From Serendipita indica DSM 11827 (lineage: Eukaryota > Basidiomycota > Agaricomycetes > Sebacinales > Serendipitaceae), in assembly GCA_910890315.1 (NCBI GenBank), contig CAJVGD010000001.1, positions 806,001 to 870,000 of the forward strand: a DNA stretch of 64,000 bases, given 5' to 3'. The notes below the pieces were generated by a model that saw nothing but the letters and a program-made list of their open reading frames with translations, ran no database searches and had not been told where the DNA came from. Of this stretch, positions 33,718 to 46,310 are shown piece after piece (within the stretch, counting starts at the first letter, position 1; the number at the start of each line of letters is the position of its first letter). Made by a program: the position numbers and the translations under genes.

Positions 33718-36700
33718 TTACCACGGGTGAGGGTATGCGCCTGGTGCGCCTGGCGGTATCTGTTGGTATGGAGACGCCTGCATCGGCATACCGCGACCTT
33801 GGGGCATTTGAGGAATCCGTGCGTGTGGAAGCGGCTGTTGTTGCGCCTGCTGTGGGAGGGGTGGCAGCATAGGGCTACTCATCATATATGGACCTTGACT
33901 CTGGGGTGAAGGATAACCCATGGACATGGGCATCGGTCCATTGCTCCCTATTGATGTTCGTGGTCCAGGAGGGAATGGTTTGCTCATGCCCGGGGGCATC
34001 AAGGGCGAGACGCCAGGACTAGGAGGAAGCATCCCAGATTGAGGCATGTACAACTGCAGAGGCGGTTGAGACGGCTGCTGCTGCTGCTGTGGCATCATAT
34101 TGTTTTGATACGCAGAGACTGGAGGCATTTGCGGTCGCATATAGCCACCGTGAATTGGACCCGTAGAACCTGGCGTTTGTGGTGCCCACATTGGCGTCAT
34201 TGACGGAGTAGACGGCATCTGCATTGGTTGATTCACACCACGATGGATCATCCCTGGAGTAAGCGGCGGGGCCATCGATGCTGGAGGAGCATATTGTGGC
34301 GTAGCCACCATGCTCTGATTGAATGGCGTCGCGTTAGGAAGCAGTGGCGACGAATATGTAGCAGGGAAAGGCGGTCTGCTAGGCATCATCGTGGGCCCGG
34401 CAGGCGGTGGAACGGATCCAGGAGGAGTGTGACCCGGAGTCTTATTCGTCGTGAGGGCTAATGCATTAGTCCTCGGCGTAGGGTAAGGCGATGGAATGGA
34501 AACGGGGAGCGGCTGGGCTCGCCGTTTGAGGGGGCAAAGTCGACTGAGGGGTCACCTGCTGGAACGCACGATGAGGATCGTACTTGGCCCTCTGCGGCGG
34601 TGTTGCTCGCCTCTCTGGCGCTTTTGACCTATCTCCATCCTCAGACCGCAGCTCGCTAATGGACGTCGGTATATGCGGTGGTGGTTCATCCGCAATGTCC
34701 ATGAGTGAGTTCTTCGTCGTAGCCGCTTCCATGCCTTGGGAGGCCTTATTCCATGCTGCTTTGAGCGAGGGATCGTCAGGTACTTCTTCTGTCACTGGTA
34801 GGCTCAACGGAGAGCGGCCCCAGGTACTGGACATGGATGGCGTACCCAGAGGCGACGACTAGACATCTTCATTAGCTCTATTTGCAATCTTGGCATCCAA
34901 CTCACAAAGGCTCGATTATGCTTCTGCAGTGGCGCGGATTTTGGCGTCGGTGGATTAGTCGGCTCGGCGGCTGAAGGTTGTTCGTTCTCGGCGGAAGTAA
35001 CTGGAATCGCTCGTCGCCATACCGCTTCATCAGAACCCTTGTTGCTCTTGGGGGGCCATTGGGAATTTAAAGGCGCAGATTTGGGCACCGCAGGAGTGCT
35101 ATTTACTACAGCCGGAGGATTTGTAGGCCGGATTTCTGGTCTCTCGAGACGCCGGGGTCGCTCTGTAGGTACTGCTCGAGTCGGACGTGCATGATAAGCA
35201 ACCTCCTTTGGCGCCATTCCTGGGATTTGGATCCGAATAGAGGTTTGGTTCTTCGTTCCTTCCGTTAGGACATCGAAAACAGACAAGGTTCGTTTGTTCA
35301 TGTACGGAACCGGCGGTTCGAAAGACAAGCAGTCCCAGCGCCACGGCGGTGTGTACTTTATCAAGGCCAACTGCCTGGCAGGGACTGGCTCGCGGTTAAG
35401 AGACAGTGTCGGGATCAAGACGTTTAATCCCTCGTCCTCCTCTTCAGGTTCTTGCTCTTGAGTTTGGCACCACGTAGCCTGACCGGTTATTGCCGCATGC
35501 TCTGCGAGAACTTTGGCATCTATGAAGAGTAAGCACATGACAAAAAAGTCGCGATGGTCATACTTTTTACTCTGATGAGCTCCTCAGCTTCTGCGCGTTC
35601 GAGTCCTAGCATGATAGCGTCACTTGACATGCCCGCATGAACCGGGTTACTGTGCATCAGGGCAGTCTTGAATCTTGACATAGTATCATCCAGAACGGAA
35701 ATAGGTGCTTTTTGTATGGATGGTTTGAGTCAAACGTTCTCGGAGAGCGAGCCGAACTCAGGGCCGCAGAATTTGGATGACCAGTGTCATGAGAGCCTCG
35801 AGGACCTAGCACTAGAGGCGCTGGAGGTTGCGCACGTGCCGATTTGAGAGATCGCGAATGAATATCGTCAGCCTGGGCCCCTATATGCGAACGAGTGAGC
35901 GAATCACGTCGAGTATGCTGACTCCGACCGCCATGCGATTCCGTTGTGGACCGTAGATTGACCAGCGGAGAAGAGGGTGAGCTTTCTACCCCGTTGATGG
36001 GAAGAGTGTTCACCGAAAGGCTGCCGTGATACCCTTCAGCGAGCTGACGCAGATCCGCAAAATCGAGCACCTCGACAGGACCATCTGAGTCTGGAGATTG
36101 AAGTGCAGCGAGTTCTGGAATCGTTGCCGAACTTGCAGGCTTTCCGGATAAATCTAACCCGGGTCTCTCCTTTGCACCAGATGTGGTCGGCTGCTCCAAT
36201 GGTCTTGTCTTTTGGAGGATGGTGGGTGGTCGCCTTGGTTCATTGACATCTTTTACCGACTTTTGTGACGGTTCGGTCGTGCTGAGGAACCTAGGGGCAG
36301 AGGACCGCCAAGAGTCTGCTCGTTCCGACGGTGGGAGTGGTCGAGAAGGTTTCGTCTGTGACACACGCTCCTTTGCGAGTTGCTCACGGGTCCTCTCCTT
36401 TTCGCGTTCGACCTCCTCGCGTTCTCTCTTTTCCTTTTCCTCCTTTTCCCGCTTGAGTCGCTCCTCCTCTTCTTTGACCTTGCGTTCCTTTTCCTCTTTC
36501 TCCGCCTGGATCCTTGCCTCTAGTTCCAATAACTTTTGCTTGGCTCGTTCTCGCTGCCTTTCTCGCTCCTCTTCCTCTTCCTGCCGCCGCTTTCTCGCTC
36601 GCTCGGCCGCGACAGCCATGGAGGTCTTTAATGCCTCTTCATCTTCGATGAGAGCAGATGCCACGTCTTTGTCGCCGGTGACTGGAGCCAGCGGTGGTTG

Positions 36701-38355
36701 AGAATCATGGATCGCATTGAGTCCAGATCGGGCATTGGTCGACGACTCACGCCAATGATCTCTCGACGATGTAGAAGACACGTGTGATGGAACATCCTTG
36801 ACTTGCTCCAGATGCGGTGGGAGCTGCCGTGCACTATTACCACGGTCGGTCGACTCTTTGGAATGCGCTCGTGCGGACCGAGGCGGCCCAGCAACGGCAG
36901 ATGACGCTTGCGAATCTCTCCTGTTGGGTACAATCGTTCGCCCAGGGAAGCGACCCGATCCGTCGGGCGATCGGTCCCTCAAATGTGGTCCTAGCGCACC
37001 GGGGCTGATAGGTAACCGATCCCTCTCGGACGCACTTGGTCGGCGTCCTCGAGAGTCTCGATCTCGCTCCGAAGGCTCAATATACGAGTTTCGTTGTGAG
37101 CCCCATGCGGGACCGTCTCGAAAGGGTCGAGTATCTGAGCCTCTTCTCACTGGTCCGCCTCGTCCAAAAGGAGTCGCATGTAACAGAGTAGGCGATGGTC
37201 TCGTGGGAGGCAGATCGTGCATGGAACGATCTGGATGCACAGTTGTGGCCTCGGGAGGTTTTACAGACGGCTCACGAGGGACGTTTCCATCCAAACCGTT
37301 GTTTTCCTTCGTTTCTGGCTGTGTTTCTGTAGTTGGTGCAACCGTATACTGCTTTCCATCGCCAAATTCGATGACGCCGCTCAGGAAATCTTCCTCTTCT
37401 GTCATCTGCGGAGATCTTGTCTAAACGAGGTCTTTAGAATATAACGTGAAAACGTACTTCGTCCCAATGCTGTGCATTTGGATCCAAATGAACTCCTCGA
37501 AAGGCATCGAGCGAGCGACGCTGCGCAGCCGAATTTGCAGCCGCCTTTTCGGCCTTGTCTGGTTCAACTAAGCATGCGTGTCGCAATTTTAATATTTGTA
37601 GGGTCTACGTACCCTTGAGTTCGGCAGCAGTTGGAAACTCGTTTTGCGTACGAGGATTGGTTTTTGCAGTGCCCGTTAACGACGTCCACGCAGGACCCGG
37701 TTGACCGTTTTGCGCACGATTCTTTGTGATCGGCGCACCTTTGGATGAAGGTAGGCCCAATTTCGCAGCCGAGGCATCTGCACCAGTCACAGATGGCTTT
37801 ATCGTCTGTCCAGATGTATCCTTTTGCCATTTTGCCCCAGGGGACGCCGCTGTCTGCGTCAATCGCGTTGTCACAAAGCGCGATGAGCCCGTGTTGGATC
37901 CTGGACGAATAATCCATAAAGTGCGTTACGCACGATCACATATAATTAACCTAGTCAGCCTACACGTATTCCTCTCATACAGTGTATATAGCAGACGAAC
38001 CATGGGGGCTCCCAGCGGCCGGTGTGGAGGTGCTGGTCGTCTGCGCGGGGGAGGTAGTCGGTTGTGCGGGGGAGGAAGGAGTGGACGAATGTGCCGATGA
38101 GACTTTTTGTAAGAATTTCTGATTTATGTTGGCTGAACTGAACCTCTTGACTTGCGTAGGCGCACTATGCGTCGCGCCTGGCGTTGAGGGTGCGCTCGAG
38201 CGCGTAGACGCCGGTCCGTTTGCGTTTGGTGGACTCGATAGCCTATTCTGCTCCGTTTGTGGCTTCTGGTCGTCTTGAGTCGCGCTCGTGTCTCCATTCG
38301 TCGTCGGTGGTGGTGGTGGCTCTTGTCGATCCGAGACTGGCTCGATCTCGCTCAT
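33718..38355 (-). CDS. Large low-complexity protein with BAT2_N/PRRC2-like N-terminus
   Basis: Probably a cytoplasmic RNA-associated or scaffold protein; function not established. N-terminus MSEIEPVSDRQEPPPPPTTN, Ser/Thr/Pro-rich, then a PRRC2/BAT2_N-like block (SSRFVTTRLTQTAASPGAKW ... RTQNEFPTAAELK ... AAQRRSLDAFRGVHLDPNAQHWDE) and EEEDFLSGVIEFGDGKQYTV. A long disordered exon has a highly charged helix rich in Glu/Arg/Lys (about 36380-36610), likely coiled coil or single alpha-helix. Next is IPTLSLNREPVPARQLALIK, then a Pro/Met/Gln-rich tail with a polyGln run near 34070-34090. The junction near 34500-34560 is kept in frame by a 43-nt intron (CAG|GTGACC ... GCCCAG). Single gene by continuous exon frames. 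Confidence 0.72.
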
Positions 38356-38526
38356 TTGACAGTGAGCTCTCTTATTCTGGGTGATTTGTTGAATAGTCTT
38401 CCACGCCCGGCCGCAGTTGAAGCAATTCACCAACGAGGTCCGGGTTAAGGAGCAAGATAGATGGCACAAACAACATGAACAACTTGGCCATTGCGTCGTC
38501 TGTCCAAATACGTGATATTCACATAA
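38356..38526. promoter_or_regulatory. 171-bp divergent promoter, PRRC2-like / MED18
   Basis: Divergent start codons 171 bp apart. No recognisable element. Confidence 0.45.
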
Positions 38527-39269
38527 ATGGCTGCAAAACCAGCAGTGACAAGTTACGAAGTATTCCTGACTGGCTCATTCCCCGCCTCAGACAAAACGAT
38601 GCTGCGCGAAGTTGAAAACAGGCTTAGCCTGCATACCGATACAAGTTTTGTGCTTCATCGACAGGACTATGACTTTGCACTTGGCGTGACAAACGACTTT
38701 ACCACACTGAATGCTGCTAACCTGCGTGGGTCTGGTCAAGGCGCACCATTGCGCGTAAAGCGCGACCTGACTGCGGTCGACGGGCGTAGTTCTGAATGGT
38801 ATAGGACATTTTGGATCTTGAGACACGTATTCGACATCTTTACAGGACACTGCACACATATCTAAAACCGACGCCCACATACACGACTGCTGCCGTCCGT
38901 TCGTGTTGTTCGATCCCCTTGCTTAGTGGCGACGCGCTCAGTTTTGCATCTGCAATGGGATACAAGTGCGTATCTATGACTTACTGGCTTGCGTACGCTT
39001 ATCCCGCTAGACCAACAGCGACCACAACGCGCAAAGGATACACATTTCTCAAAGGGTCGATTGTAATCATGCTTTATCAACTTGTCACATCGCCCGCAGA
39101 GTCGAATCTGAACCCGTGGAACATTGAAGTGACACACACCGTGACGATTGACGGGGTCCGGAACGCGCGTATACCTGCCGCAACACTTATCAAAAACAGT
39201 GTCGATAATGTCGTTGCAGTTGCCGTTCTCATGAAAGGGCTCGTTGACCTTCGACCACCCAAGCTCTGA
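38527..39269 (+). CDS. MED18: Mediator complex subunit 18
   Basis: Head-module subunit of the RNA polymerase II Mediator. MAAKPAVTSYEVFLTGSFPA begins the family pattern (YEV..G..), with VENRLSLHTDTSFVLHRQDY next; the core after the introns is RKGYTFLKGSIVIMLYQLVT, matching the Med18 strand pattern (GYxFxxGxxxIxxxQ), then NPWNIEVTHTVTIDG and the end AVLMKGLVDLRPPKL. Two introns: GTATAG...TTACAG near 38802-38847 and GTGCGT...CGCTAG near 38965-39010. Length about 215 residues is normal for fungi. Identification rests on this pattern; overall identity in the family is low. Confidence 0.75.
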
Positions 39270-39483
39270 AAGGACCAGGGTACGAAAATGGTTGCATTCG
39301 ACTATCATCCAGATGGAAATATCGATACAGTTGGGTTTTACCATCGATATAATAATAAGTGACCTCTCATCGGGCTGCCGTCACGTCGCGAGAAACCACG
39401 GACGGCCATGCACATTGGGTATCAATCCCGTGATGGTCTTCTATGGTGGACTTATGTCCTTTTTTCATCAAGAAAGCGTTTTT

Positions 39484-40766
39484 TCAGTGGTGCTCCAGCG
39501 GCCCGACAACGTGATCGTCATCCCCTTGGACGCGAATACCGTCGCCGTACATTCTAATCGGCCACGCGTCCAAATCGTCGGCCATCGGAGTCACCTCTGA
39601 AATATCTTTGAGCGCAATGCGAACATTGTGCAGCGCATGGCCCGTCTCGGAGAACGAGCCCATACGAGAGCTTCCTTCCGACGTCGGGTTCGACGTAGAT
39701 GCCGAATCAGTTAGACCGACAGAGGACGACGCAATGCTACCTGAGGCGTCGTCGTTTGAGATGCTCGTCATGCCGAGATGCGCCGCAAAGCCTAGAGCAC
39801 GTGCAGGCCGGTGGTGGCTGGACGACGAAGACGAGGGAGAGATATTGCTGGGCACAGATTGCACAAGTGAGTCTTCATCCTGGTCTTGTTCCTCCTTGGA
39901 ACGAGGAGGAATAGGAATTGGTGGCGTCGAAGCCGAACCCGATGGACGATGCGACTCGTCCAGATCAAGGGTTGCCAGAACGGACTCAAGATGGTGGATG
40001 GTTGGTCTGTCAAAAGCATACGATGGGAGGTTGGAGGTTTGATCAAGAGCTCCAAGGCGGGCCTATTCCATGGAACACCGGGAATCAATGGTCAACACAG
40101 ATCATGATTGAATGGGAATAGAGTGGGTAAACTTACAGGAGAATGAGACTTGGAGTTGGGCCGTTGGTGCTGTGAACGGTGCGGTTCATGAGCGCGGTGC
40201 TGGCGGTGCTTACCGACTGCAGATTGGACAACCGGTGCAGCCGTATGGTGGCGTGGATAATGAGGTGGTACTACTGGTAGCGATGCAGGCAAGTGAGTTG
40301 AGCCAGCACCGTATGAAGAACGGGGTGCCTGCGTGATTGTGGTCTGTGCGCGTTCTGAGCGCCTTCGACTGACCATCATCAAAGGTCCATTTTCATTCTC
40401 GTCGCTTCCACTGGTCCGCTGTTTGCCCAAACTGGCACCAGCCACGCTCGTATGCATCCCCGATGCACCGGGCGGGCGCCGCGGATCGGAAGAAGAGTCG
40501 GAAACGCCTCTCACCGCATGATGATGATGCTGGTGAGTAGCCGCCGTGGTCTTAGGCGAGCTAGCCGCGGCCGCGGCTGTTCTCTGAGCGATCAAATCCG
40601 CGCGTCGTCGCCTCCTATCTCGCTCTTTTCTCTCGGACTCGATCTTTGCATTGTTCCACTGGCGGAGGGTGTATGCGGCCACTTCGTGTTTGTAATACTT
40701 GAGAGCCCTGATGGTTTCCGGCGAGAGCATGGGGATGCGGTCTGGATGTGACGACGACACAAGCAT
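39484..40766 (-). CDS. Unclassified Ser/His-rich protein
   Basis: Two exons joined by an intron at about 40070-40129 (CCT|GTAAGT ... AATAG). It starts MLVSSSHPDRIPMLSPETIR, then ALKYYKHEVAAYTLRQWNNA and a strongly basic helix (ESERKERDRRRRRADLIAQR), an Ala run, a His run (QHHHH), a long Ser/Pro/Arg-rich region, a predicted ordered part (PTIHHLESVLATLDLDES), and a C-terminus with RALGFAAHLGMTSISNDDAS, RIALKDISEV and DLDAWPIRMYGDGIRVQGDD, ending VGPLEHH. No family recognised. The ordered N-terminal 60 residues may be the functional part. Convergent with MED18. Confidence 0.7.
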
Positions 40767-42355
40767 TGTCGCTTTCTAAATGCTTTGGGACGGTGGTGAC
40801 TACGAGAGTGATATGGCGGGGACCAAGAAGCAGAGTGGTGGAGGTGGGATCGTCAAAGACCCGCCAAAGGGCCGTACAAGAATGACGCTGACAGAGAACG
40901 AGAGCGAAAGCTGGTCGTGGCAGGGATCAAAGGTAAGTTCGTTTGTTTGGTTGCATATTCTCATCTGGATTCCACCTGCAAACGCGAGATGAAATGGAGC
41001 TCGGGGCGAGAGGTCGCCATGGCCAATCAATGACCTTTGTCCATCCCTTGGACACGGGACAGAAGCACCCTTCAAGTGGAGCCCGCGAACACAACAGTGG
41101 GGCCCAGCAACGGGAGCACGCTCCAGAACTCGCCCATCCCTCACCCCTTCGAAATTTTCTTTCGGATGCCGACCACGTATAGCTTTTGTCATCGTAGAAG
41201 TTTGGCAGCCCCTTTGCAGGCCACCAGAGAAAATCGCCAAGCGCCTAGATCGGCATCTTGCCGGCCGAGCCCATTATCGTCGGCTTACTATATCCGGTTG
41301 ACAATTTCAATCTCCGATCAAACTCATCAGACCCCAGTCGTCGTCACTACAAACGTTGGCTAACCGAATCATCCGCATTGTGGCTTGCATTTGGCGGTCT
41401 TTGATGGGGTGCTGTTCGCAATTGTCACTTTCCCCGCCGACTTTTACACCAAGCGCCAGATTGTCGTCACCGATGACGTTCGACTGGCTTGCTCAATTCT
41501 TTGGCCTCTATGCTTCATGAATATGCTCATCATAGTCGGATAGCCTGGCGTGCACCGAAGTCGAAGTCTTCAGGCGACATACCGGGGCACTCGACGAATA
41601 GGGTATCAATCTAAGTGAGATCGGTTCACCTGGCTATATATCTCTACGCCTGTTGGTTGTCCCCGGATGAGAGTGATATGGCAGGCGCCTGCTTATGGGC
41701 AGGCCATTTCCTACATATATACATTATAGAGGTGAATATACAAGTATCTGCATGAGGCTATGTGCACAAAGAGGTGTGTCCTCGACAGACACGCTCCAGC
41801 CGTCGGCGAGTATAGCTAGAGTAATGCGGCCACTGTACCACTAACATAACATGTGAGCATATAATCATCATTAAACAGTATCAAATGATACTAGAAATTG
41901 ACACTTACTCTCCACCAATACGACCTCCATTGTTGACCTCCTTGGGCATTGATTCACCGACACAAGCGGTAACCGCAATCACCCAAACTCGTATTATACC
42001 TGTCCTAAATATACCATGACCAAAATAGCGCGTCGTCAACGACGTAACCGACTTCTCGAGGACGCCCATTCGCTCCCCTCTCGCGTTGGCATCGGATATA
42101 CCTTTTGAGATTTAGAATGCGAGAGATGCTTGTACTAGAGTATCACCACGCGCGTCACGACGCAGATCCCTGGCTTCTAGTGGATCCGCGGACAGACTCC
42201 TCTCAACAAACGATTTGTGCCATTCAGCCGCTGAAGCAAACAGAGATAGTAGTATAGAAATGCGAGCATATTCCAAGTCACTATCGTACAGAACTATCCT
42301 CGTGCGTCGCTAGTATTCTTTGGCACCTCTTGTGCGCCTCGAGTCTCTGAAATTT
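40767..42355. other. Long intergenic region
   Basis: 1.59 kb between the start of the unclassified Ser/His-rich gene and the stop of the acetate-transporter gene. The part up to about 41270 is GC-richer with overlapping chance ORFs on both strands; 41560-42340 is more AT-rich. None has splice-supported extension or family character. No tRNA, repeat or transposon end was recognised. Confidence 0.55.
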
Positions 42356-43358
42356 TTAAATTGCCTTCTTCTGCAACGAAACGAGGGGGAGGGTGAAATA
42401 CGAGTTGTCCTTTGTCAAGAGTTGGGCGATCGCGCAATACCACGCGGTAAACGCTGCCAACAATCCAAAGATTCCACCAGCCTTGATGGACGCGGTGCTG
42501 CTGACGTATTCGCCAATGGCAAGTGTGAGGAAAGCGAGGTCAAGGGTCAAGAAGAGGAAGATAAAGGCGACAGAGTGACGGAGGACGGCGACGAGCATGA
42601 GGAAAGTGAAGATGAACCAGCCAAAGAGGAAAAAGGCCAGTGCGGTGTGGAGTTCTTCTGCATTTCCGCCATAAGCATTGACAATGTTGAAGCCGGGAAT
42701 GAGGATGACGGCGTAGGCGAGCCAGAAACCGCCGTACGAGGCTACGAAGAGCGGTCAGTAAAACGGGGGGAGGATGGGGTCAAGACCAAAAGACATACAA
42801 AGTGCTGTTCCACCAAATGTATTACCGACTGCGAATTCCCACATTCCGGCTGCGAATTGGACCATGCCTCCATAGAAAAGAGCTAAACCAACGACGACAT
42901 TTGGCTATAATTGGGCCGTTAGTAAATTGTCAACGACAATTAGGCAATGTGACACCATCGGAGAAATGCGAAGAGGGGAAAAGAGAAGGGATGCCGAACG
43001 GCATAAACGAGGATTGGGTGATAGATGCCGAACAGAGGCAGGGACGGACACAAGATGGGTGACGAGGGAATGACAGAGACAAGAACTTACTACAGTGACA
43101 TCGCGCGCTTGGACGTTGATCTAGCGTATCACCTGGTCAGCTAATAATTACAGAGACGTGGAGCGACGATTGACGTACGAGTGAAAGGACAAATGTCGTC
43201 AGCGCAAAAGCGGACAAGCCCAGAGGACCAGGATTGCCAAGTGGACGGAACTGGGGTGCAGGAGCGACGTTCGTGCCAGCGCCCACGGTGGACCCGTTTG
43301 TTGGGTAGTCGTGGTGGAGGCGGGTGCCCTTTTCGACGTCGCCAGTGGTCGTGGACAT
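42356..43358 (-). CDS. Acetate transporter family protein (Gpr1/Fun34/YaaH, Ato-like)
   Basis: Six-helix plasma-membrane carrier or channel for acetate/succinate or ammonium. Cytosolic N-terminus MSTTTGDVEKGTRLHHDYPT, then the family motif NPGPLGLSAFALTTFVLSL (usual NPxPLGL), VVVGLALFYGGMVQFAAGMW, EFAVGNTFGGTAL, YGGFWLAYAVILIPGF, EELHTALAFFLFGWFIFTFL, LDLAFLTLAIGEY and a short tail QKKAI. Four short introns. The upstream region has three CreA-type sites, in line with the glucose repression of this family in yeasts and Aspergillus. Confidence 0.9.
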
Positions 43359-43944
43359 GATATAGCTGCTGGAACTAAAAGGTTTTTGGGGAGGGAAGGG
43401 AGTGCAAAGGACTTCGCACCAAATACTTGTCAGACTCGCTGGGATTTTATAAGACTTGGAGAGTGAATGAAAGATTGGGGCAGAGCGCGTGATTGTGACG
43501 AGTAAGAGCTGTCATCAGCCCATACATTTCTTGTGTAAGAATTTGATCACGGGGATTCAACTGACCACTTGGGAGGAATCGAACAAGAGGGCTAAGAATA
43601 GCTCCACGGCTGTCGTCAACCCGCCCATTTCTACGCATCCTCGACATTTCCCAGCAATTTTTGGCTTATTTCCTCCAAAATGCGGAGGCCCCTCCCCCCC
43701 GCGTGCTCCCCCCAGAGGCCGACCTGGAGATGCGGGGGTCTAGCCAACAGGCGACACCTTCTAGCCCACTGGAATCACATGCGCGCTGCTCATTCATCAT
43801 CCAATGCCAAGTGACCTCTTACTCACATCTCCGATTACAGCGGTTACCAAAAATAGCCAAGGAATTATCTCGCCCATGCTACTGGTGAGCCTGCCTTCCC
43901 TGGTTCTCGACTCTGCGGATGCGGATGAAACCCCCCACGCCAAG
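43359..43944. promoter_or_regulatory. Promoter region of acetate transporter with CreA/Mig1-type sites
   Basis: 586 bp. Matches to SYGGRG: GCGGGG on the minus strand at 43697-43702, CTGGGG on minus at 43710-43715, GCGGGG on plus at 43732-43737, so three within 41 bp, 340-380 bp from the start codon. A C-rich tract surrounds them. Inference: carbon catabolite repression of the transporter. Confidence 0.35.
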
Positions 43945-46310
43945 CTACTCGTCCATCTTGACGTCCCCATCTCTATCCATCCGACCCACCTCGGCCGATG
44001 CTCCTGCTGCGAGCACACCAACCACAGTCCCTACATTTGCACCTGGCGCCAGCGCGGACACAGTCCCGGATGCAGTCGGCCCTCCAGAGTCTATATCATT
44101 CGCTCGTCAATTCGTTTACGCCGATCGACATTAACGCCACGGGCGGGGTTTTTCACATGTACTTACCAACCACGCTAGTCCCATCGCCAACCGCTGCCCC
44201 TCCGTCTTCCGCATCAGAAGAAGTGGCTTGATTCCCAATGCTCGTGCTCGCTGTTCCTTGAGTTGTCCCTTGACCTGGTGTTGATTCCTTGGCGACAGTA
44301 CTCATCTCGACATCGCCATTCGTGCGTGCACTCGCGCGATGCTTCCTACCACCTTCACCTTCGTCTTCTGAGTCTGAAAACTCATCGTTGCGCTGCACGC
44401 GGCGGTCCCACAGGCGCTCTATTGGTCAATAAATCAGACTGATAGGCTCGGTCAATAGACAGCGAGGACCTACGCGGTTTTCGATCATCCGGGTTCTCCT
44501 CGTCCTCTTTCTCGTTTCCATCTTCGTCATCATGTGGCATTCGTGGAGGATCTTTTCCCTGTTGTCAGCTCACGAGCACTCGAATGAAATCGACACGCAC
44601 CGCTCATCTGGATCCCAGGAGGGCCACCAATCTCCCTCAGATGCTCCATTACAACATTCTTTATCCGTTCCAGGTATTCGACAGAGTTTCTGTCCTCCAT
44701 GTTGCTCGCCCGAACGTCAAGTTTATAGTCTGGACCAAAGTAGTCGTAATATTCGTTCACAGGAAGGTCTGGAATACCAAGTTTAGTACAGATCTATGCC
44801 GCCAGTAGTGGCCCAGCTCACCTGCCCCGAGTTCGTATCCTGCTGCCAGTCCTGTCTCGTACGCCCAGGCACGACTCACGTTTCGCATCGTGTATCCACC
44901 ACCTCCCAGCAGCAAGAGCGGCAGATTGAATGATTTGACAAATCGGATGCAATTCGCGTGGCCTAGGATACGGTTCACCAATCAGGTCCGTGTCTCGACT
45001 GTAGCATGTCAAATCATACGCACCCCTCATCGAGAGGTTTAAGCATCCCAACTTGTCGCCAGACAAAGAGTCTGTCCCGCACTGGAGCACGATCGCTCCC
45101 GGTCGATACGATTCCATCACTTGGTTGATCACCTGTTGATTCGGGATGAATACGTGTTTGGAAAAAGGCAAAATTCAACTATAAAGACGCGCACCGGTTC
45201 AAAAATCCGTTTGTAGTTTTCGTCCGTGATGCCTTCTCGCAGTGGAAAGTTGCATGCGTATCGCTTGCCCTTTCCGCTTCCCATGTCCTATACAGCCCAG
45301 AGTCAAGCAAGGTATGCTCATAGAGTGAAATACTCACGCGAAGGTCACCGGTTCCAGGGAAAAACTCGCCATACTTGTGGAAGCTGACGGTGAGGACACG
45401 GTCGGTGGTATAAAACGCCTCTTCGACGCCGTCGCCGTGGTGCACGTCAATGTCAATGTACAGCACTCGCTGATGGTAACGTAGTAGCTCCAATATACCC
45501 AATACAATGTCTGCATAATCCATGCTTATGAGTGATCTCCTACGGCCCAGATTGATAACACACCGTTCACGTAGCAAAATCCGCTTGCCTCGCCCTTTTT
45601 CGCGTGATGCAATCCTCCAGCCCAATTGATCGCAATGTCGCACTTGTCCCGGCTCAGACGTGCAGCGCCCTCTGTATCTCATCAGCACCTCGTGGTCAAC
45701 CAGAAAGCAGGACGCACCCATAGATCCGCCAGCGGATATCGCACAATAGTCAAACAGGCCGTCAAATATCGGACAGTCATCACCAACGGTATCTATCGTC
45801 GCAGAGACGCGCCTTCTCAGACGGATGATTCACCGGAACCAAAACGTAGACGCACATTTGGCTTGCTCTTTTTGATACATGTTCATGTTGTTGGGTGTCA
45901 CTTTGGAGAGAAACTCGATATAGTCGTCTGAGTGGAACTGGGTCATCTCTCGCTTCGTCGCTGGTTTCGCGCGCTAGTGAGTGTTGTCCGTCAAAAGAAC
46001 AGAACGAGCGAGTAGAAAATCGTGCGCACATAGATTTCCATCTTCTTGTAGAGGCCATAGTTCATCACGAGTGAATGTGTCATACGCACACGCGTCGGCT
46101 TCATTCTGCAGCCATTCCGTCAACGTTTGATAGCTATATCATGTTTCGGACATCGTACGGGTGACCTGGTCCATAATGGAACCCCCCAATATCGGAATCA
46201 AAAAAGTAACACTGGCCGCGTCTCAGTTTCGCCCTCGGCGGAATTACCAAGAAGAGAAGACGTACAACACGTTTGCCTGTTTCGCCAGCGAGCTGTTCCA
46301 TAGTCGCCAT
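43945..46310 (-). CDS. RPD3: Class I histone deacetylase, Rpd3/HDAC1 type
   Basis: Zinc lysine deacetylase of Sin3-type corepressor complexes. Start [25 protein letters not shown], split by an intron; then [66 protein letters not shown] (zinc-ligand Asp/His), [50 protein letters not shown] and [17 protein letters not shown]. About ten introns. A final exon after GTAAGTAC at about 44165 adds an Ala/Gly/Val-rich tail ending GDVKMDE at 43945; if unspliced, the protein ends ...VVGKYM at 44153. The usual KPHRIRM reads KPTRVRM here. Confidence 0.93.

Noticed and set aside
34440-34560. Apparent frameshift in the PRRC2-like gene
   Set aside because: A 43-nt intron (CAG|GTGACC ... GCCCAG) restores the frame exactly.
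36183-36701. 172-codon open frame antisense to the PRRC2-like gene
   Set aside because: It mirrors the highly biased Glu/Arg/Lys codons of the sense strand; a Ser/Arg/Phe-rich shadow with no splice or family support.
36798-37424. 208-codon open frame antisense to the PRRC2-like gene
   Set aside because: Shadow of a low-complexity sense exon; no domain character.
40805-41681. 14-bp direct repeat GAGAGTGATATGGC at about 40805 and 41668
   Set aside because: Too short and isolated in a 64-kb window; no element ends or duplicated target around it.
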